This document shows positions 15,211 to 24,074 of a stretch of 64,000 nucleotides of DNA, piece after piece. Position 1 is the first letter of the stretch, and the number at the start of each line of letters is the position of its first letter. The DNA is from Salinivirga cyanobacteriivorans (GTDB lineage Bacteria > Bacteroidota > Bacteroidia > Bacteroidales > Salinivirgaceae), in assembly GCF_001443605.1 (NCBI RefSeq), contig NZ_CP013118.1:504225-568224 (forward strand). Direction: 5' to 3'. A program made the position numbers and the translations under genes. The notes under the pieces are model-generated. The model did no database searches. It was not told where the DNA came from and saw only the letters and a list, made by a program, of their open reading frames with translations.

Positions 15211-16770
15211 CTAATTCATTATTGATTCATATTCATTGATGTCGCTTTTTTGAGGCTGCATATCATCATTTTGTTGCTTATTCAGCCCACCGGTTTCTAT
15301 ACATATGCTGTGTTTCACATTCTCTAAACCTTGTTCTTTCTCAAAATAATTTAGTACTTCGGCAAAACGGTTGGCATTTAGTATCTTGTTTTCATAACAA
15401 TAAACCAAAGCAAAATTGATTGCTTCTGCAGATGACCTTTCGATGTTCTTTTGCATAACCCTGAGGCTATCATGAAAATTACGGGGTCTATTATTCTCTA
15501 TTTCTGCCAGGTATTGCTCAGCCTGGGGGATGTGTCTTAAACTCTCCAAAACCAACTCATACGTTTTTTGCAGTGTCTTTGATTTTTCCCTTGCGTGGTC
15601 ATTATTTTTAATAATCCGACCGATGTCTAAACAGAGGTCATGTGTAGCCAGTAATTGATTATCACCAGTATAGAAGAAAAGTTTTCCATCTTTTTCTTCG
15701 AGTAAAATCTTTGTGTCCCTATCTTGATAAGTCCCCAAAGGCACACTGTAATAATTGCTTCGATAAAGCACCGTATTATCTTTTCGGACAGGGTGTGTCG
15801 GTAATTTTAAAAATGGTTTTTCTGGTTTCCCATTATAGGGCAGCAGGTGTTGCTTTTCTTTTTCCCATTCTTCTTTTGGAATGCGTTTGGTTGTGCCATG
15901 CACCTTGGCATTTCCGGTGCGTTCAAGCCACAGCAAGGCTTCTTTTTGTAAAGTGTCAATATCTTGAAAAACTCTCCCTTTTAGATAATTATGCTTTACG
16001 TATTTTACAACGTTTTCTACTTTTCCTTTACTCTCGGGATCTGCTTTTTTGCAAAACACCACATCAAATGGATGGGCATTTGTAAACTGCATAAATTTCT
16101 CCGTAAGAAGGACATCCCCAAGATTTTCATCTGTTATAAAAACACGATCCTGATCATAGAGTATTCGACGGGGTATGCCCTCAAAATATTCGAATGCAAG
16201 CTCATGTGCATAATTTGCTGACTCGGTAGTAAATGGCATTCGTTGGCAGTAAATAAACTTATGTCGTGACCGTGAGAGAACTATTGTGAAAAAGTAAATC
16301 TTAACCCTGCCACTTCCGCGACTAAGCATACGGTATGAGCCAAAATCTACTTGTGCTTCTTCTCCATATTCTGTCTCTGCAAGCTTCTCATATTGCCGTG
16401 GAAGTTTTTCTTTATACTTGGGTATATTTTGCTCTTTTCTTACTGTTTGAACAAAATTATAGACAGTTTTGCTGCTTACATCAGGTAGATTCGTATAACG
16501 TTCTTTTAATCTATCCTCAACCTGGGCTGCTGACAAATAAGGTGCGTTACCCAATAATTCTTTGACAAAATTATAATACCCATTTAGCTTTTTAGGCATT
16601 CTACGAGGAGTACTGATCCACTCTAAAAACTGAGCTTCGTTCATTAAAAGGTACTTGCGTACAGTTCCTCTGTCAATACCTAATTCTAATTTAATTTGAC
16701 TTTGATTTAGTCCTTGTGCCGATAATTCTTTAATTTTGTACCACATAAAAACTTTTTTGTTTTTATTCAT
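15211..16770 (-). CDS. istA: IS21-family transposase IstA
   Basis: The frame opens at 16794, but the Met at 16770 matches the start of the related IstA in this window ('KVFMWYKIKELSAQGLNQSQIK' lines up with 'KFCMWYKVKELSENGFNKSQIS'), giving 519 aa. It has an N-terminal helix-turn-helix, an rve/DDE catalytic core ('EAQVDFGSYRM', 'RILYDQDRVF', 'DPESKGKVENVV' with the final Glu), and a C-terminal Mu-type beta-barrel region. It cuts and joins the IS ends. Confidence 0.92.
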   Translation of the reverse strand: MNKNKKVFMWYKIKELSAQGLNQSQIKLELGIDRGTVRKYLLMNEAQFLEWISTPRRMPKKLNGYYNFVKELLGNAPYLSAAQVEDRLKERYTNLPDVSSKTVYNFVQTVRKEQNIPKYKEKLPRQYEKLAETEYGEEAQVDFGSYRMLSRGSGRVKIYFFTIVLSRSRHKFIYCQRMPFTTESANYAHELAFEYFEGIPRRILYDQDRVFITDENLGDVLLTEKFMQFTNAHPFDVVFCKKADPESKGKVENVVKYVKHNYLKGRVFQDIDTLQKEALLWLERTGNAKVHGTTKRIPKEEWEKEKQHLLPYNGKPEKPFLKLPTHPVRKDNTVLYRSNYYSVPLGTYQDRDTKILLEEKDGKLFFYTGDNQLLATHDLCLDIGRIIKNNDHAREKSKTLQKTYELVLESLRHIPQAEQYLAEIENNRPRNFHDSLRVMQKNIERSSAEAINFALVYCYENKILNANRFAEVLNYFEKEQGLENVKHSICIETGGLNKQQNDDMQPQKSDINEYESIMN

Positions 16771-16892
16771 AGCCTTCTTTTTTGTGTTTTGCAACTTAAA
16801 GATGAAGGCTATTTTTATTTTCGCAAGTGATGATTTTCAATTGCGAAAATTTGTTGGTGCAAATTTTCTAATTACAGAACCCTGTCAATTGT

Positions 16893-16996
16893 CGGTAAAC
16901 CCTCAAGCGGTCGCAGACCCTTGAAGCGGTGGGTTGTACCGACGCGTACTAACCGTTCGAAGGGTTTCCGCTGCGCTCCAACCGCTTCGAGGGTTA
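16893..16996. repeat. GC-rich intergenic repeat, copy 1
   Basis: Short interleaved direct and inverted motifs ('acccttgaagcggt', 'accgcttcgagggtt', 'tttccgctgcgctcc') form hairpins. The same module occurs at about 17746-17882 and 18069-18165. Base composition is much richer in GC than the surrounding genes. No gene is visible. Confidence 0.6.
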
Positions 16997-17060
16997 GGAT
17001 ATTCCGCCGATGGTATGGTTTTTATCATTTATCAACGTTGATGGCCAGCACAGCTGTGTC

Positions 17061-17351
17061 TTAGATATTCATCTGTTCCGGATTCTGATAATTATTCCAA
17101 AAGCGCAGAAGTTCAACTGAATGGTCTTCTGTTTTATAGAATAATGTTATTTGTCGGGTAAGTACTACACGTCTGATGTTTGTAATATTTGTATTTTGAA
17201 AATCAAATTGACCTTTTTTGAGTACTTCAATTATTTTGTTTACAGCATCAACGAAGTTTTGAGTTACTGTCTCATCCCAATTCTCTAATAAGTAATCAAT
17301 ATTTTTATAATAATCTAAACGCGCATATTTATTCCATACGATTTTTCTCAT
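17061..17351 (-). CDS. RelE/ParE-family toxin
   Basis: This 96-aa basic protein has the RelE/ParE pattern: 'IVWNKYARLDYYKNIDYLLENWDE' (first strand and helical hairpin), 'NIRRVVLTRQITLFYKTEDHSVELLRFWNNYQNPEQ' (beta core and C-terminal catalytic stretch). Its start overlaps the antitoxin stop by 4 bp. It is passenger DNA between two IS21 elements. Whether it cleaves mRNA like RelE or targets gyrase like ParE cannot be told from sequence. Confidence 0.78.
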   Translation of the reverse strand: MRKIVWNKYARLDYYKNIDYLLENWDETVTQNFVDAVNKIIEVLKKGQFDFQNTNITNIRRVVLTRQITLFYKTEDHSVELLRFWNNYQNPEQMNI

Positions 17352-17587
17352 TTAATGTTGAGATTGGGATATTTTGCTTTGGCTTCGGCAACAATATCTT
17401 CATGCGTATATTTGTGTTCTGTTGTTTCTTCGGCTTCTTTTATTGCCTTTTCTTCTTCAGGCGATAACGTGTAACCTTTTGAAGTGTCCAATATATCTTT
17501 GATTTGAGCATACAACTGAAAAAGTTCTTTTTCAGATAAGCTGTCAATTCTTCGAAATAATTCCAATTTTAATTCGGCGATTTGCAT
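17348..17587 (-). CDS. antitoxin of the RelE/ParE-type pair
   Basis: A 79-aa, acidic, largely helical protein, first in the operon and overlapping the toxin start by 4 bp (ATGA). The N-terminal half ('LKLELFRRIDSLSEKELFQLYAQIKDIL') is a dimerising helix pair, and the C-terminal half ('SPEEEKAIKEAEETTEHKYTHEDIVAEAKAKYP') is the toxin-wrapping tail commonly seen in Bacteroidota antitoxins. No ribbon-helix-helix is evident. Confidence 0.72.
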   Translation of the reverse strand: MQIAELKLELFRRIDSLSEKELFQLYAQIKDILDTSKGYTLSPEEEKAIKEAEETTEHKYTHEDIVAEAKAKYPNLNIK

Positions 17588-17689
17588 TTTTAAAGTTTTA
17601 AGGTTTATTCAAATATAACGAATTTGTTCGGCTTAACGTTCCGTTTTTTGTTGTTTCGTTTTTACGAGCATTCAAAATATGCATGAGTT

Positions 17690-18325
17690 TCCAACCGCTT
17701 TGGGGGCTTTAAAACCGTCAACGGTCGCGAACCCTACCAACGGTCGGTAAACCCTTCAAGCGGTCGCAGACCCTTGAAGCGGTGGGGTTCTACGTTATAA
17801 CCGGTGGGGCTCAATCCGTATCCGTTTTAATTTCCAACCGCTCGAAGGGTTTCCGCTGCGCTTCAACCGCTTCGAGGGTTGGTTGCGGTGAATTGGAACA
17901 GTTCCCTTCGGCTGCGCTCAGCAACAGCGTCGCTGATTGTGCTGTAGAAACCCAAAATTGAAAACGCGTCATGGCGAGGCACTAAGCCATCTGTTTCAAG
18001 CTTCCATTGCGGTAATACTAACCGCTCCAACTGCTTCGAGGGTTTCGGTCGCGAATCCTACCAACGGTCGGGAAACCCTTCAAGCGGTCGCAGACCCTTG
18101 AAGCGGTGGGGTTCTACTAATCGCTCGAAGGGTTTCCGCTGCGCTTCAACTGCTTCGAGGGTTGGTTGCGGTGAATTGGAACAGTTCCCTTCGGCTCCGC
18201 TCAGGGAACGGCTACGCTGACTGGGCTAAATTCCGCACGAACTGTGGGTTAGGCAGCACCCCCTTTAGGTCGGGGGGTGTGGGATTGCAAGTGAAGCTAT
18301 TTGTTTCAAGCTTACGCTGCGGTTA
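17690..18325. repeat. two direct copies of a ~324-bp GC-rich repeat unit
   Basis: The sequence from about 17690 to 18000 recurs from about 18010 to 18325 with an offset of 324 bp ('ccaacggtcggtaaaccc' at 17737, 'ccaacggtcgggaaaccc' at 18061; 'ggttgcggtgaattgg' in both; 'tgtttcaagctt' in both). Each unit contains several hairpin-forming submodules. The short frames here have no protein-like features. I see no gene between 17588 and 18574. Confidence 0.65.
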
Positions 18326-18519
18326 TTCATCTCACCCCGACCCTCTTCCGCTGGTTATCGGACACGGCCTCAAGGAGAAGGAAAGCTCCGGTTAGCCTGT
18401 ATAACAGAATATTATGTAAATTGCAAATTAAAAATGTACAAATTTTCGCAAAAGTAAATGTACAGTTTTTGATTTATCTTTTTCATTGATTATTTGTGTT
18501 TGTTTTATGTAACAACGGA

Positions 18520-18569
18520 GGGTAATACCTTCGTCCCTGAAGCGTAGCGAAAGGGCGAAGGTATTACCC
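18520..18569. terminator. hairpin at the istB end of IS21-B
   Basis: 18520-18533 and 18556-18569 are perfect 14-bp inverted repeats; the stem continues inward with 'ccct' and 'aggg' after a bulge. The loop contains 'gaagcgtagcgaa', resembling the loop of the hairpin in IS21-A. It lies 6 bp beyond the istB stop and is probably a transcription terminator or read-through barrier. Confidence 0.45.
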
Positions 18570-18574
18570 GGGCG

Positions 18575-19333
18575 TTATGATTTTTCCTCTTTAAATATGG
18601 TTTGCCTGTTCTCCATGCGATAACTACTACCTGATAGCTTGATTACTTCACAGCGGTAAAGTATCCTGTCTAACAAGGCAGATGTTAATACCTCATCATC
18701 GAGGGTTTCCGCCCATTGTTTAGGCGATTTATTGGTGGTAATAATTATGGAGCACTGTTCATGTAGTTGATTGATCAGGTTAAAGAAAGCGACGGCTTCA
18801 TGCTTTTTAATGGGCATAAGCATAATATCGTCAATAGCTATCAAATGAGCTTTTAAAAGACGATTGTAAGTGGCCAGTGCAGATGATACCATTTCCTTCA
18901 TTTTTATGGTGTTGATAATGTCTTCCATGGTCATAAAATATGCTTTATATCCCGATGTGATTGCTTGATATATAAGTCCAGCGGCCAAAAAAGTTTTGCC
19001 TGTACCTGAGGGACCCATCAAGATGACATTGTAATTTTGCTCCATCCACAATAATTCCCTGAGCTCTTTTAATTGTGGCCTGGTAATGCCATTGGCAAAG
19101 TTAAAGTCATATTGATCAAGGTCGTGAGATTTAGGAAGGCGCGCCATTTTCAACCTTCTTTCGTAATCGTTTTTTCGGCGTTGTAAGATTTCCTGATAAA
19201 GGAGTTCATGGGTATATTCCAGATAAGAAGGGCTGTCGATCTGTGCCTGGTGCACCATTTTATCAGCGTTGTTTCTTAGTTTGGTCAGCCTGAGTTTGTC
19301 GGCGTATTGCTTGATTTGTTTGATTTGTTCCAT
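18575..19333 (-). CDS. istB: IS21 helper ATPase IstB (second element)
   Basis: The 252-aa AAA+ ATPase has Walker A 'GPSGTGKT', Walker B 'LIAIDDIM' and 'IIITTNKSPKQW'. It is collinear with the IstB at 14458-15207 and clearly homologous but divergent throughout, so the two IS21 copies are not recent duplicates. It lies 2 bp downstream of istA. Confidence 0.93.
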   Translation of the reverse strand: MEQIKQIKQYADKLRLTKLRNNADKMVHQAQIDSPSYLEYTHELLYQEILQRRKNDYERRLKMARLPKSHDLDQYDFNFANGITRPQLKELRELLWMEQNYNVILMGPSGTGKTFLAAGLIYQAITSGYKAYFMTMEDIINTIKMKEMVSSALATYNRLLKAHLIAIDDIMLMPIKKHEAVAFFNLINQLHEQCSIIITTNKSPKQWAETLDDEVLTSALLDRILYRCEVIKLSGSSYRMENRQTIFKEEKS

Positions 19334-19335
19334 GG

Positions 19336-20901
19336 CTAAAATAGTTTTTCGTAAGTATTAATGTTGCTTGTGTCGGCCTTAATAGTAGCTTTTTCCATAA
19401 ATTTAGTGGTTTGAGGGCGCTCTATGTTTACCTTCGTTTTACTGTTCTTTTCTGCTTGGTTTGCAATATGGATTATGGCCTGATAGAGACTGTTCGCATT
19501 GTAATATTGACATTCCATGCAATAATCAAGGCCTTTATCGATATGCTGTTGCGTAAAGCCTGTGATTTTTTTGGCTATTGCCCGCAGGTTGTCGTGGTAG
19601 TATCTTGACTTATCGCTTTTGATCAGTTCAAGGTAAAATTTGGCTTTGTCTGTATTGCCCAACCTTTCCAGTGCTTCGGCATAAGTCTGTGGAAGTGTTT
19701 TTGATTTATCGCGCCTAAAGTCCGTGTTGCGCAGGTATTCCCCTTCACCTATGCACAGGTCATAACTTGTGATCAACCCGTTATTCCCGGAGGATCGGTA
19801 AAAGAATACTTTCCCTTCTTTTATGGAATAAAGTACCTTTGAACCAGGCCCTTTGTATGTGCCAAGGGGAAGCTGGTAGCTGTTTTTGTGCAATAAAACC
19901 GTATTGTTTTTTCTTACGGTATGCGACCGTAATGTTTGTTCATGTGACAATTGCTGTTTTTTGTAAGGTAAAAGATATTGTTTTTCGATTTTCCATTCTT
20001 TATAAGGCACTTTGTGGGTAGTGGTATGTTTTTTTGCATTTGCTGTTCGTGCAAGCCATGCCAGCCCTTCCTCATTGAGTAAACTGATGCCCCTGAAGGG
20101 CCTTCCCCTTAAAAAATTGTTCTTTATATAACCGACCACATTCTCGATCTTTCCCTTGCTTTGAGGGTCAGCTTTCCGACAAAAAACAGCTTTAAATGGC
20201 TGGTTTTGTACAAAACTGTTGAACTCATGGGTCAGCTTATAATCGCCAAGGTTTTCATCTTTTATGAAAACACAGTCCTGGTCATAAATTATTTTTCGGG
20301 GGATGCCTCCAAAAAACTCAAATGCAAGAAAATGAGCATAAACCGCATCAGTAGCAGTGAAGGGCCTTTCTTGAAAATAAACAAATTTATGCCGTGAACG
20401 GGAAAGTAATATTGCAAAGAAATAAACCTTTCGTCGATTGCCTTCGACAGTGCGCATGTAAGTCTCGCCAAAATCGACCTGAGCCTCTTGTCCGTAAGGC
20501 GTCTGTGGTAATTGGCCGAAGTCCCGTTGACTCTCCGATCTTGGTTTGGGAATATTGTACTTTTCACGGATCATTTGCACAAAATTATACACTGTTTTAC
20601 TGTGTACTTCAGGCAGGTCATCTGCGTATTTTTCTTTCAAGTGATCTTCAATTTGCGCTGCCGACAAATCTGCATGCTCATTTAGTTCATCTTTAACGAA
20701 ATCTGCATAAGCTGCAAGTTTTCGGGGCAGGTTTTTTCCCTGGCGTATCCAATCATGGAAATCTTCTTCACCCATGCTTAAATAGCGTTTTACGGTTCGG
20801 CGGTCAATGCCAATTTCTCTTGAAATCTGGCTTTTATTGAAACCATTTTCTGATAATTCTTTAACTTTGTACCACATACAAAATTTTTCTTTTTTTTTCA
20901 T
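19336..20901 (-). CDS. istA: IS21-family transposase IstA (second element)
   Basis: The 521-aa protein starts at an ATG with a conserved N-terminus ('FCMWYKVKELSENG'). It has the helix-turn-helix 'NKSQISREIGIDRRTVKRYL', and catalytic blocks 'EAQVDFGETYM', 'KIIYDQDCVF' and 'DPQSKGKIENVV'. It is full length with no frameshift. The promoter region lies between the ATG and the right inverted end at 20985. Confidence 0.92.
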   Translation of the reverse strand: MKKKEKFCMWYKVKELSENGFNKSQISREIGIDRRTVKRYLSMGEEDFHDWIRQGKNLPRKLAAYADFVKDELNEHADLSAAQIEDHLKEKYADDLPEVHSKTVYNFVQMIREKYNIPKPRSESQRDFGQLPQTPYGQEAQVDFGETYMRTVEGNRRKVYFFAILLSRSRHKFVYFQERPFTATDAVYAHFLAFEFFGGIPRKIIYDQDCVFIKDENLGDYKLTHEFNSFVQNQPFKAVFCRKADPQSKGKIENVVGYIKNNFLRGRPFRGISLLNEEGLAWLARTANAKKHTTTHKVPYKEWKIEKQYLLPYKKQQLSHEQTLRSHTVRKNNTVLLHKNSYQLPLGTYKGPGSKVLYSIKEGKVFFYRSSGNNGLITSYDLCIGEGEYLRNTDFRRDKSKTLPQTYAEALERLGNTDKAKFYLELIKSDKSRYYHDNLRAIAKKITGFTQQHIDKGLDYCMECQYYNANSLYQAIIHIANQAEKNSKTKVNIERPQTTKFMEKATIKADTSNINTYEKLF

Positions 20902-21004
20902 AAGTCCTCATATTATCAAAATGATAAGATGGGGACTTTTTTTATTAACCTAAAATGTACATTTTAGATTGCGAAAATTTGTACATGTAAAGTTGCGTAT
21001 TACA

Positions 21005-21559
21005 ACTCTCGCTTTCGCTGAAGCTCCTGCGAGCAAAGACGTTCGCAATGACGCGTCTTCGATTAATCTGAATGCCTTACAAACCGTGCGTTGGCGGTTC
21101 TCTCCCTTGGGAGAGTCAGTGAGGTGCGCGGTGGCGATGCAACCATCTATTAAAAACTACCTGTACATGTTATTTCAACAGTTTGCTTCACTCTCGCTTT
21201 CGCTGAAGCTCCTGCGAGCAAAGACGTTCGCAATGACGCGTCTTCGATTAATCTGAATGCCTTACAAACCGTGCGTTGGCGGTTCTCTCCCTTGGGAGAG
21301 TCAGTGAGGTGCGCGGTGGCGATGCAACCATCTATTAAAAACTACCTGCACAGGTTATTTCAACAGTTTGCTTCACTCTCGCTTTCGCTGAAGCTCCTGC
21401 GAGCAAAGACGTTCGCAATGACGCGTCTTCGATTAGGCTGAATGCCTTACAAACCGTGCGTTGGCGGTTCTCTCTCTTGGGAGAGTCAGTGAGGTGCGCG
21501 GTGGCGATGCAACCATCTATTAAAAACTACCTGTACAGGTTATTTCTACAGATCGCTTT
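21005..21559. repeat. three tandem 185-bp repeats
   Basis: Nearly identical units start at 21005, 21190 and 21375 (for example 'ctctcgctttcgctgaag' recurs every 185 bp). Each contains 'ctctcccttgggagag'-type palindromes. A degenerate fourth unit follows to about 21630. The first unit begins exactly at the IS21-B end. No coding sense is apparent. Confidence 0.85.
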
Positions 21560-21651
21560 TTCGCTCTCACTTACGTTACACTTCAGCGAGCAGAGACGCT
21601 CCGCGCGATGACGTCTTTGATTTTAAGTTTTAACTCATTGAAATCGTAATC

Positions 21652-22404
21652 CTATAACTTTTCATTTAAAACTTTCAGCATTGCTCTGACCTGCTCCTGA
21701 TCAACCGAAATGTGCCTGAATTCTTCCGGATTAGTACTACCGTTCATGCTTACAGCTTGGTCTTGAAAGTTCGTTTTACCCTGAATAAATGTTTTAGCGC
21801 TACTGTGGAAATCTGTAGCATTGGTTTGTGCAATTAAAGCGTCAAGGTTTTGTGCATTAACGCCACTGCCTGGCATAATGCTGATGTTATTCTGTGCTTT
21901 TTTGATCAACCGGCCAATTAAATCGGCTCCCTCTAAAGCGCTATTCATTTGTCCGGAGGTTAGTATGCGAGTTACGTCTAATTCAATAAGCTGATCTAAT
22001 GCCCTGTACGGATCTTTACACATATCAAAAGCCCGGTGAAAAGTCACTTCCATGTTGCCCACCATTTCAATAATAGTTTTTGTGCGGCTCAGGTCTATTT
22101 CACCATTAGCAGAAAGAAAACCAACCACTACCCCATTGGCTCCCAAATCCTTTATCATGCGTACATCTTCTTTGATAACTGCATACTCGATTTCTGAATA
22201 TACAAAATCTCCACCACGCGGGCGCACAATCACGTTTACCGGGATATCAAGATTATCAACTACTTTTTGAATCGTGGCAAAAGAGGGCGTAGTACCTCCT
22301 TCTGCATAATTATCGCACAACTCAATGCGATGGGCGCCGGCTGCTTCAGCTAAAATGGCCGATTCAGCAGTATAGCAGCATATTTCTAATTTCCGATTAA
22401 TCAT
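21652..22404 (-). CDS. cutC: CutC-family protein
   Basis: The 250-aa TIM-barrel protein matches CutC: 'LEICCYTAESAILAEAAGAHRIELCDNYAEGGTTPS', 'VNVIVRPRGGDFVYS', 'TFHRAFDMCKDPYRALDQLI' and 'ILTSGQMNSALEG', 'IMPGSGVNAQN'. CutC was named for copper homeostasis, but the enzymatic role is unsettled. It lies 2 bp from the GH20 gene upstream and is probably co-transcribed with it. Confidence 0.9.
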   Translation of the reverse strand: MINRKLEICCYTAESAILAEAAGAHRIELCDNYAEGGTTPSFATIQKVVDNLDIPVNVIVRPRGGDFVYSEIEYAVIKEDVRMIKDLGANGVVVGFLSANGEIDLSRTKTIIEMVGNMEVTFHRAFDMCKDPYRALDQLIELDVTRILTSGQMNSALEGADLIGRLIKKAQNNISIMPGSGVNAQNLDALIAQTNATDFHSSAKTFIQGKTNFQDQAVSMNGSTNPEEFRHISVDQEQVRAMLKVLNEKL

Positions 22405-22406
22405 TG

Positions 22407-24017
22407 CTAATTGTCTTCGAAAATATATTTGGCATAATTAATATTATTTGCCTCCAACCATTTAGCAAAAAATTTAAACCGGCGCTTAAAATTCTGAAAA
22501 TTCTGATGCTGTTTATCTGTCCATAAAACTTCAGACAAAGCAGCCATGCGTGGCATCACCATGTGTTCCACATGATCCGGTGTTTTCATGTACTCAGTCC
22601 ATACATTGCCCTGAGCACCCCAAACCATATTTTTAAGTTCAGCAGGTAAGTTATTCTTTACAGGATTTTTAATGTACAAAGAATCAACCGGCGTACATCC
22701 ACCAATGGCCATCGGTTCAATGGAGTCCTTCAAAGTAGTTTGATAATGATCGAAATAACATAAAGATGCCGGAGTATAAATTATTTTATGTCCGTGCTTT
22801 GCTGCTTCCAATGCGGGGCTGGGTTTTACCCAACTGCGCCAGAATGTAACTACAGCATCTTCAGGAGCACCTCCTTCAAGAATTTCGTCCCATCCGACAA
22901 TGGTTTTACCTTTGGTACGTAAATAATCGGCTATGCGCTTAATAAAATAGCTTTGCAAAGCTGCCTCATCTTTTACGCCAAGATCTTTCATCCGTTGCTG
23001 AATTCTGGGTGAAGCTTTCCACTGGTCTTTTACGGCTTCATCTCCACCAATGTGAATATATTTTCCTGGAAATAATTGAGCCACCTCATCCACTACGTCT
23101 TCCAAAAATTCAAAAGTTGACTCATCAACGTTGTAAATATAGGGTGAAACGCCCCACCGTTTCCAAACCTCAATTTTTTCGCCCGTTACACCTAATTCGG
23201 GATATGCAGCAATGGCTGCGCGTGCATGACCGGGCATTTCTATTTCGGGAATGATTGTTATTCCGCGTTGAGTGGCATAAGCTACAATTTCCTTAATTTC
23301 TTCCTGTGTGTAAAATCCTTCATGCGGAATCCCATCGTATTCGAAAGGTTTTACACCTCCATGTCCGGTGAGGGTTTCTTTCCGTTTTGATCCTACTTCA
23401 GTTAATTTCGGATATTTCTTAATTTCAATGCGCCACCCCTGGTCGTCGACCAAATGCCAATGAAAATAGTTCATTTTCAGCATCGCCATCATATCGATAT
23501 ATTTTTTAATAAAATCCACAGGCATAAAATGACGTGCCACATCCAGATGCATACCACGGTAAGTATAATTTGGAGCATCGGATATGTGTTGATTTTGAAT
23601 GGTTTTATTGCCCTCTGCCGCAAAAAATAAAAGCTGTCTTAATGTTTGAATACCATACTTCAATCCGGAATTATCACCAAATTTCAGTACAACAACTTGT
23701 TGATTGATTTCTAAATCATAGGAATTTGGTTTCATAGCCTTATCGATTTGCAGAACAATGTCATTTTCTGCAGTTTTGGCAATTAAAAACCCGGAATTTT
23801 TTATATAACCGGATAACAGCTGCGATTCACTGGTGAATGCCTGATCAGATGATATTTTCACCCCCTGATTTAATTGAATAGCGCCTTCATAGAAAACCGT
23901 TTTATCAGGTTTGGGAATTAACATTGTTTGTCCATCTATTTGTTTTTTATCACATGCCGGGAGCATCAGTACTAATGAGCATGCAAGCAACGAATACCTT
24001 ATAAATTTTGTAAGCAT
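22407..24017 (-). CDS. GH20 beta-N-acetylhexosaminidase lipoprotein
   Basis: The 536-aa protein has a signal with lipobox Cys22 ('LPAC'), an N-terminal GH20b domain, and a GH20 TIM barrel. Key segments are 'GMHLDVARHFMPVDFIKKYID', 'HLVDDQGWRIEIKKYPKL', 'IPEIEMPGHARAAIAAYPEL' and the catalytic Asp326-Glu327 pair in 'IHIGGDEA'. It should remove terminal GlcNAc or GalNAc from glycans at the cell surface or in the periplasm by substrate-assisted catalysis. It probably forms an operon with cutC and, upstream, the pyridoxal kinase gene. Confidence 0.93.
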   Translation of the reverse strand: MLTKFIRYSLLACSLVLMLPACDKKQIDGQTMLIPKPDKTVFYEGAIQLNQGVKISSDQAFTSESQLLSGYIKNSGFLIAKTAENDIVLQIDKAMKPNSYDLEINQQVVVLKFGDNSGLKYGIQTLRQLLFFAAEGNKTIQNQHISDAPNYTYRGMHLDVARHFMPVDFIKKYIDMMAMLKMNYFHWHLVDDQGWRIEIKKYPKLTEVGSKRKETLTGHGGVKPFEYDGIPHEGFYTQEEIKEIVAYATQRGITIIPEIEMPGHARAAIAAYPELGVTGEKIEVWKRWGVSPYIYNVDESTFEFLEDVVDEVAQLFPGKYIHIGGDEAVKDQWKASPRIQQRMKDLGVKDEAALQSYFIKRIADYLRTKGKTIVGWDEILEGGAPEDAVVTFWRSWVKPSPALEAAKHGHKIIYTPASLCYFDHYQTTLKDSIEPMAIGGCTPVDSLYIKNPVKNNLPAELKNMVWGAQGNVWTEYMKTPDHVEHMVMPRMAALSEVLWTDKQHQNFQNFKRRFKFFAKWLEANNINYAKYIFEDN

Positions 24018-24074
24018 ATGTATAATAATTTATTTCTCACACAATTTTGTAAAGCAAAGCAATTGGTAACTGGG

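Larger units (their letters stand above)
14332..16876 (-). mobile_element. IS21-family insertion sequence A
   Basis: Ends are inverted: the left begins 'tgaaaatagcaaattt' and the right, read in reverse, 'tgtaattagaaaattt'; both share 'ccaacaaattttcg' just inside. It carries istA and istB on the minus strand. No target duplication is visible: the left flank is a maturase gene and the right flank is GC-rich repeat DNA, which suggests a deletion beside the element. Confidence 0.85.
18415..21004 (-). mobile_element. IS21-family insertion sequence B
   Basis: The inverted ends share a perfect 17-bp block 'tgtacaaattttcgcaa' (18435-18451 and, reversed, 20969-20985), with outer ends starting TGTAA on both sides and extra 'aatgtac' copies inside. 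istA and istB are on the minus strand. The element is related to but clearly different from IS21-A. It abuts the 185-bp tandem repeat array at its right end. No target duplication is evident. Confidence 0.83.

Noticed and set aside
18162-18395. Possible small gene in the GC-rich repeat region
   Set aside because: The frame lies entirely within repeated hairpin-forming DNA and its translation is low in protein-like features.
21005-21559. CRISPR-like array
   Set aside because: The repeats are 185 bp, directly adjacent, with no unique spacers of constant length and no cas genes.
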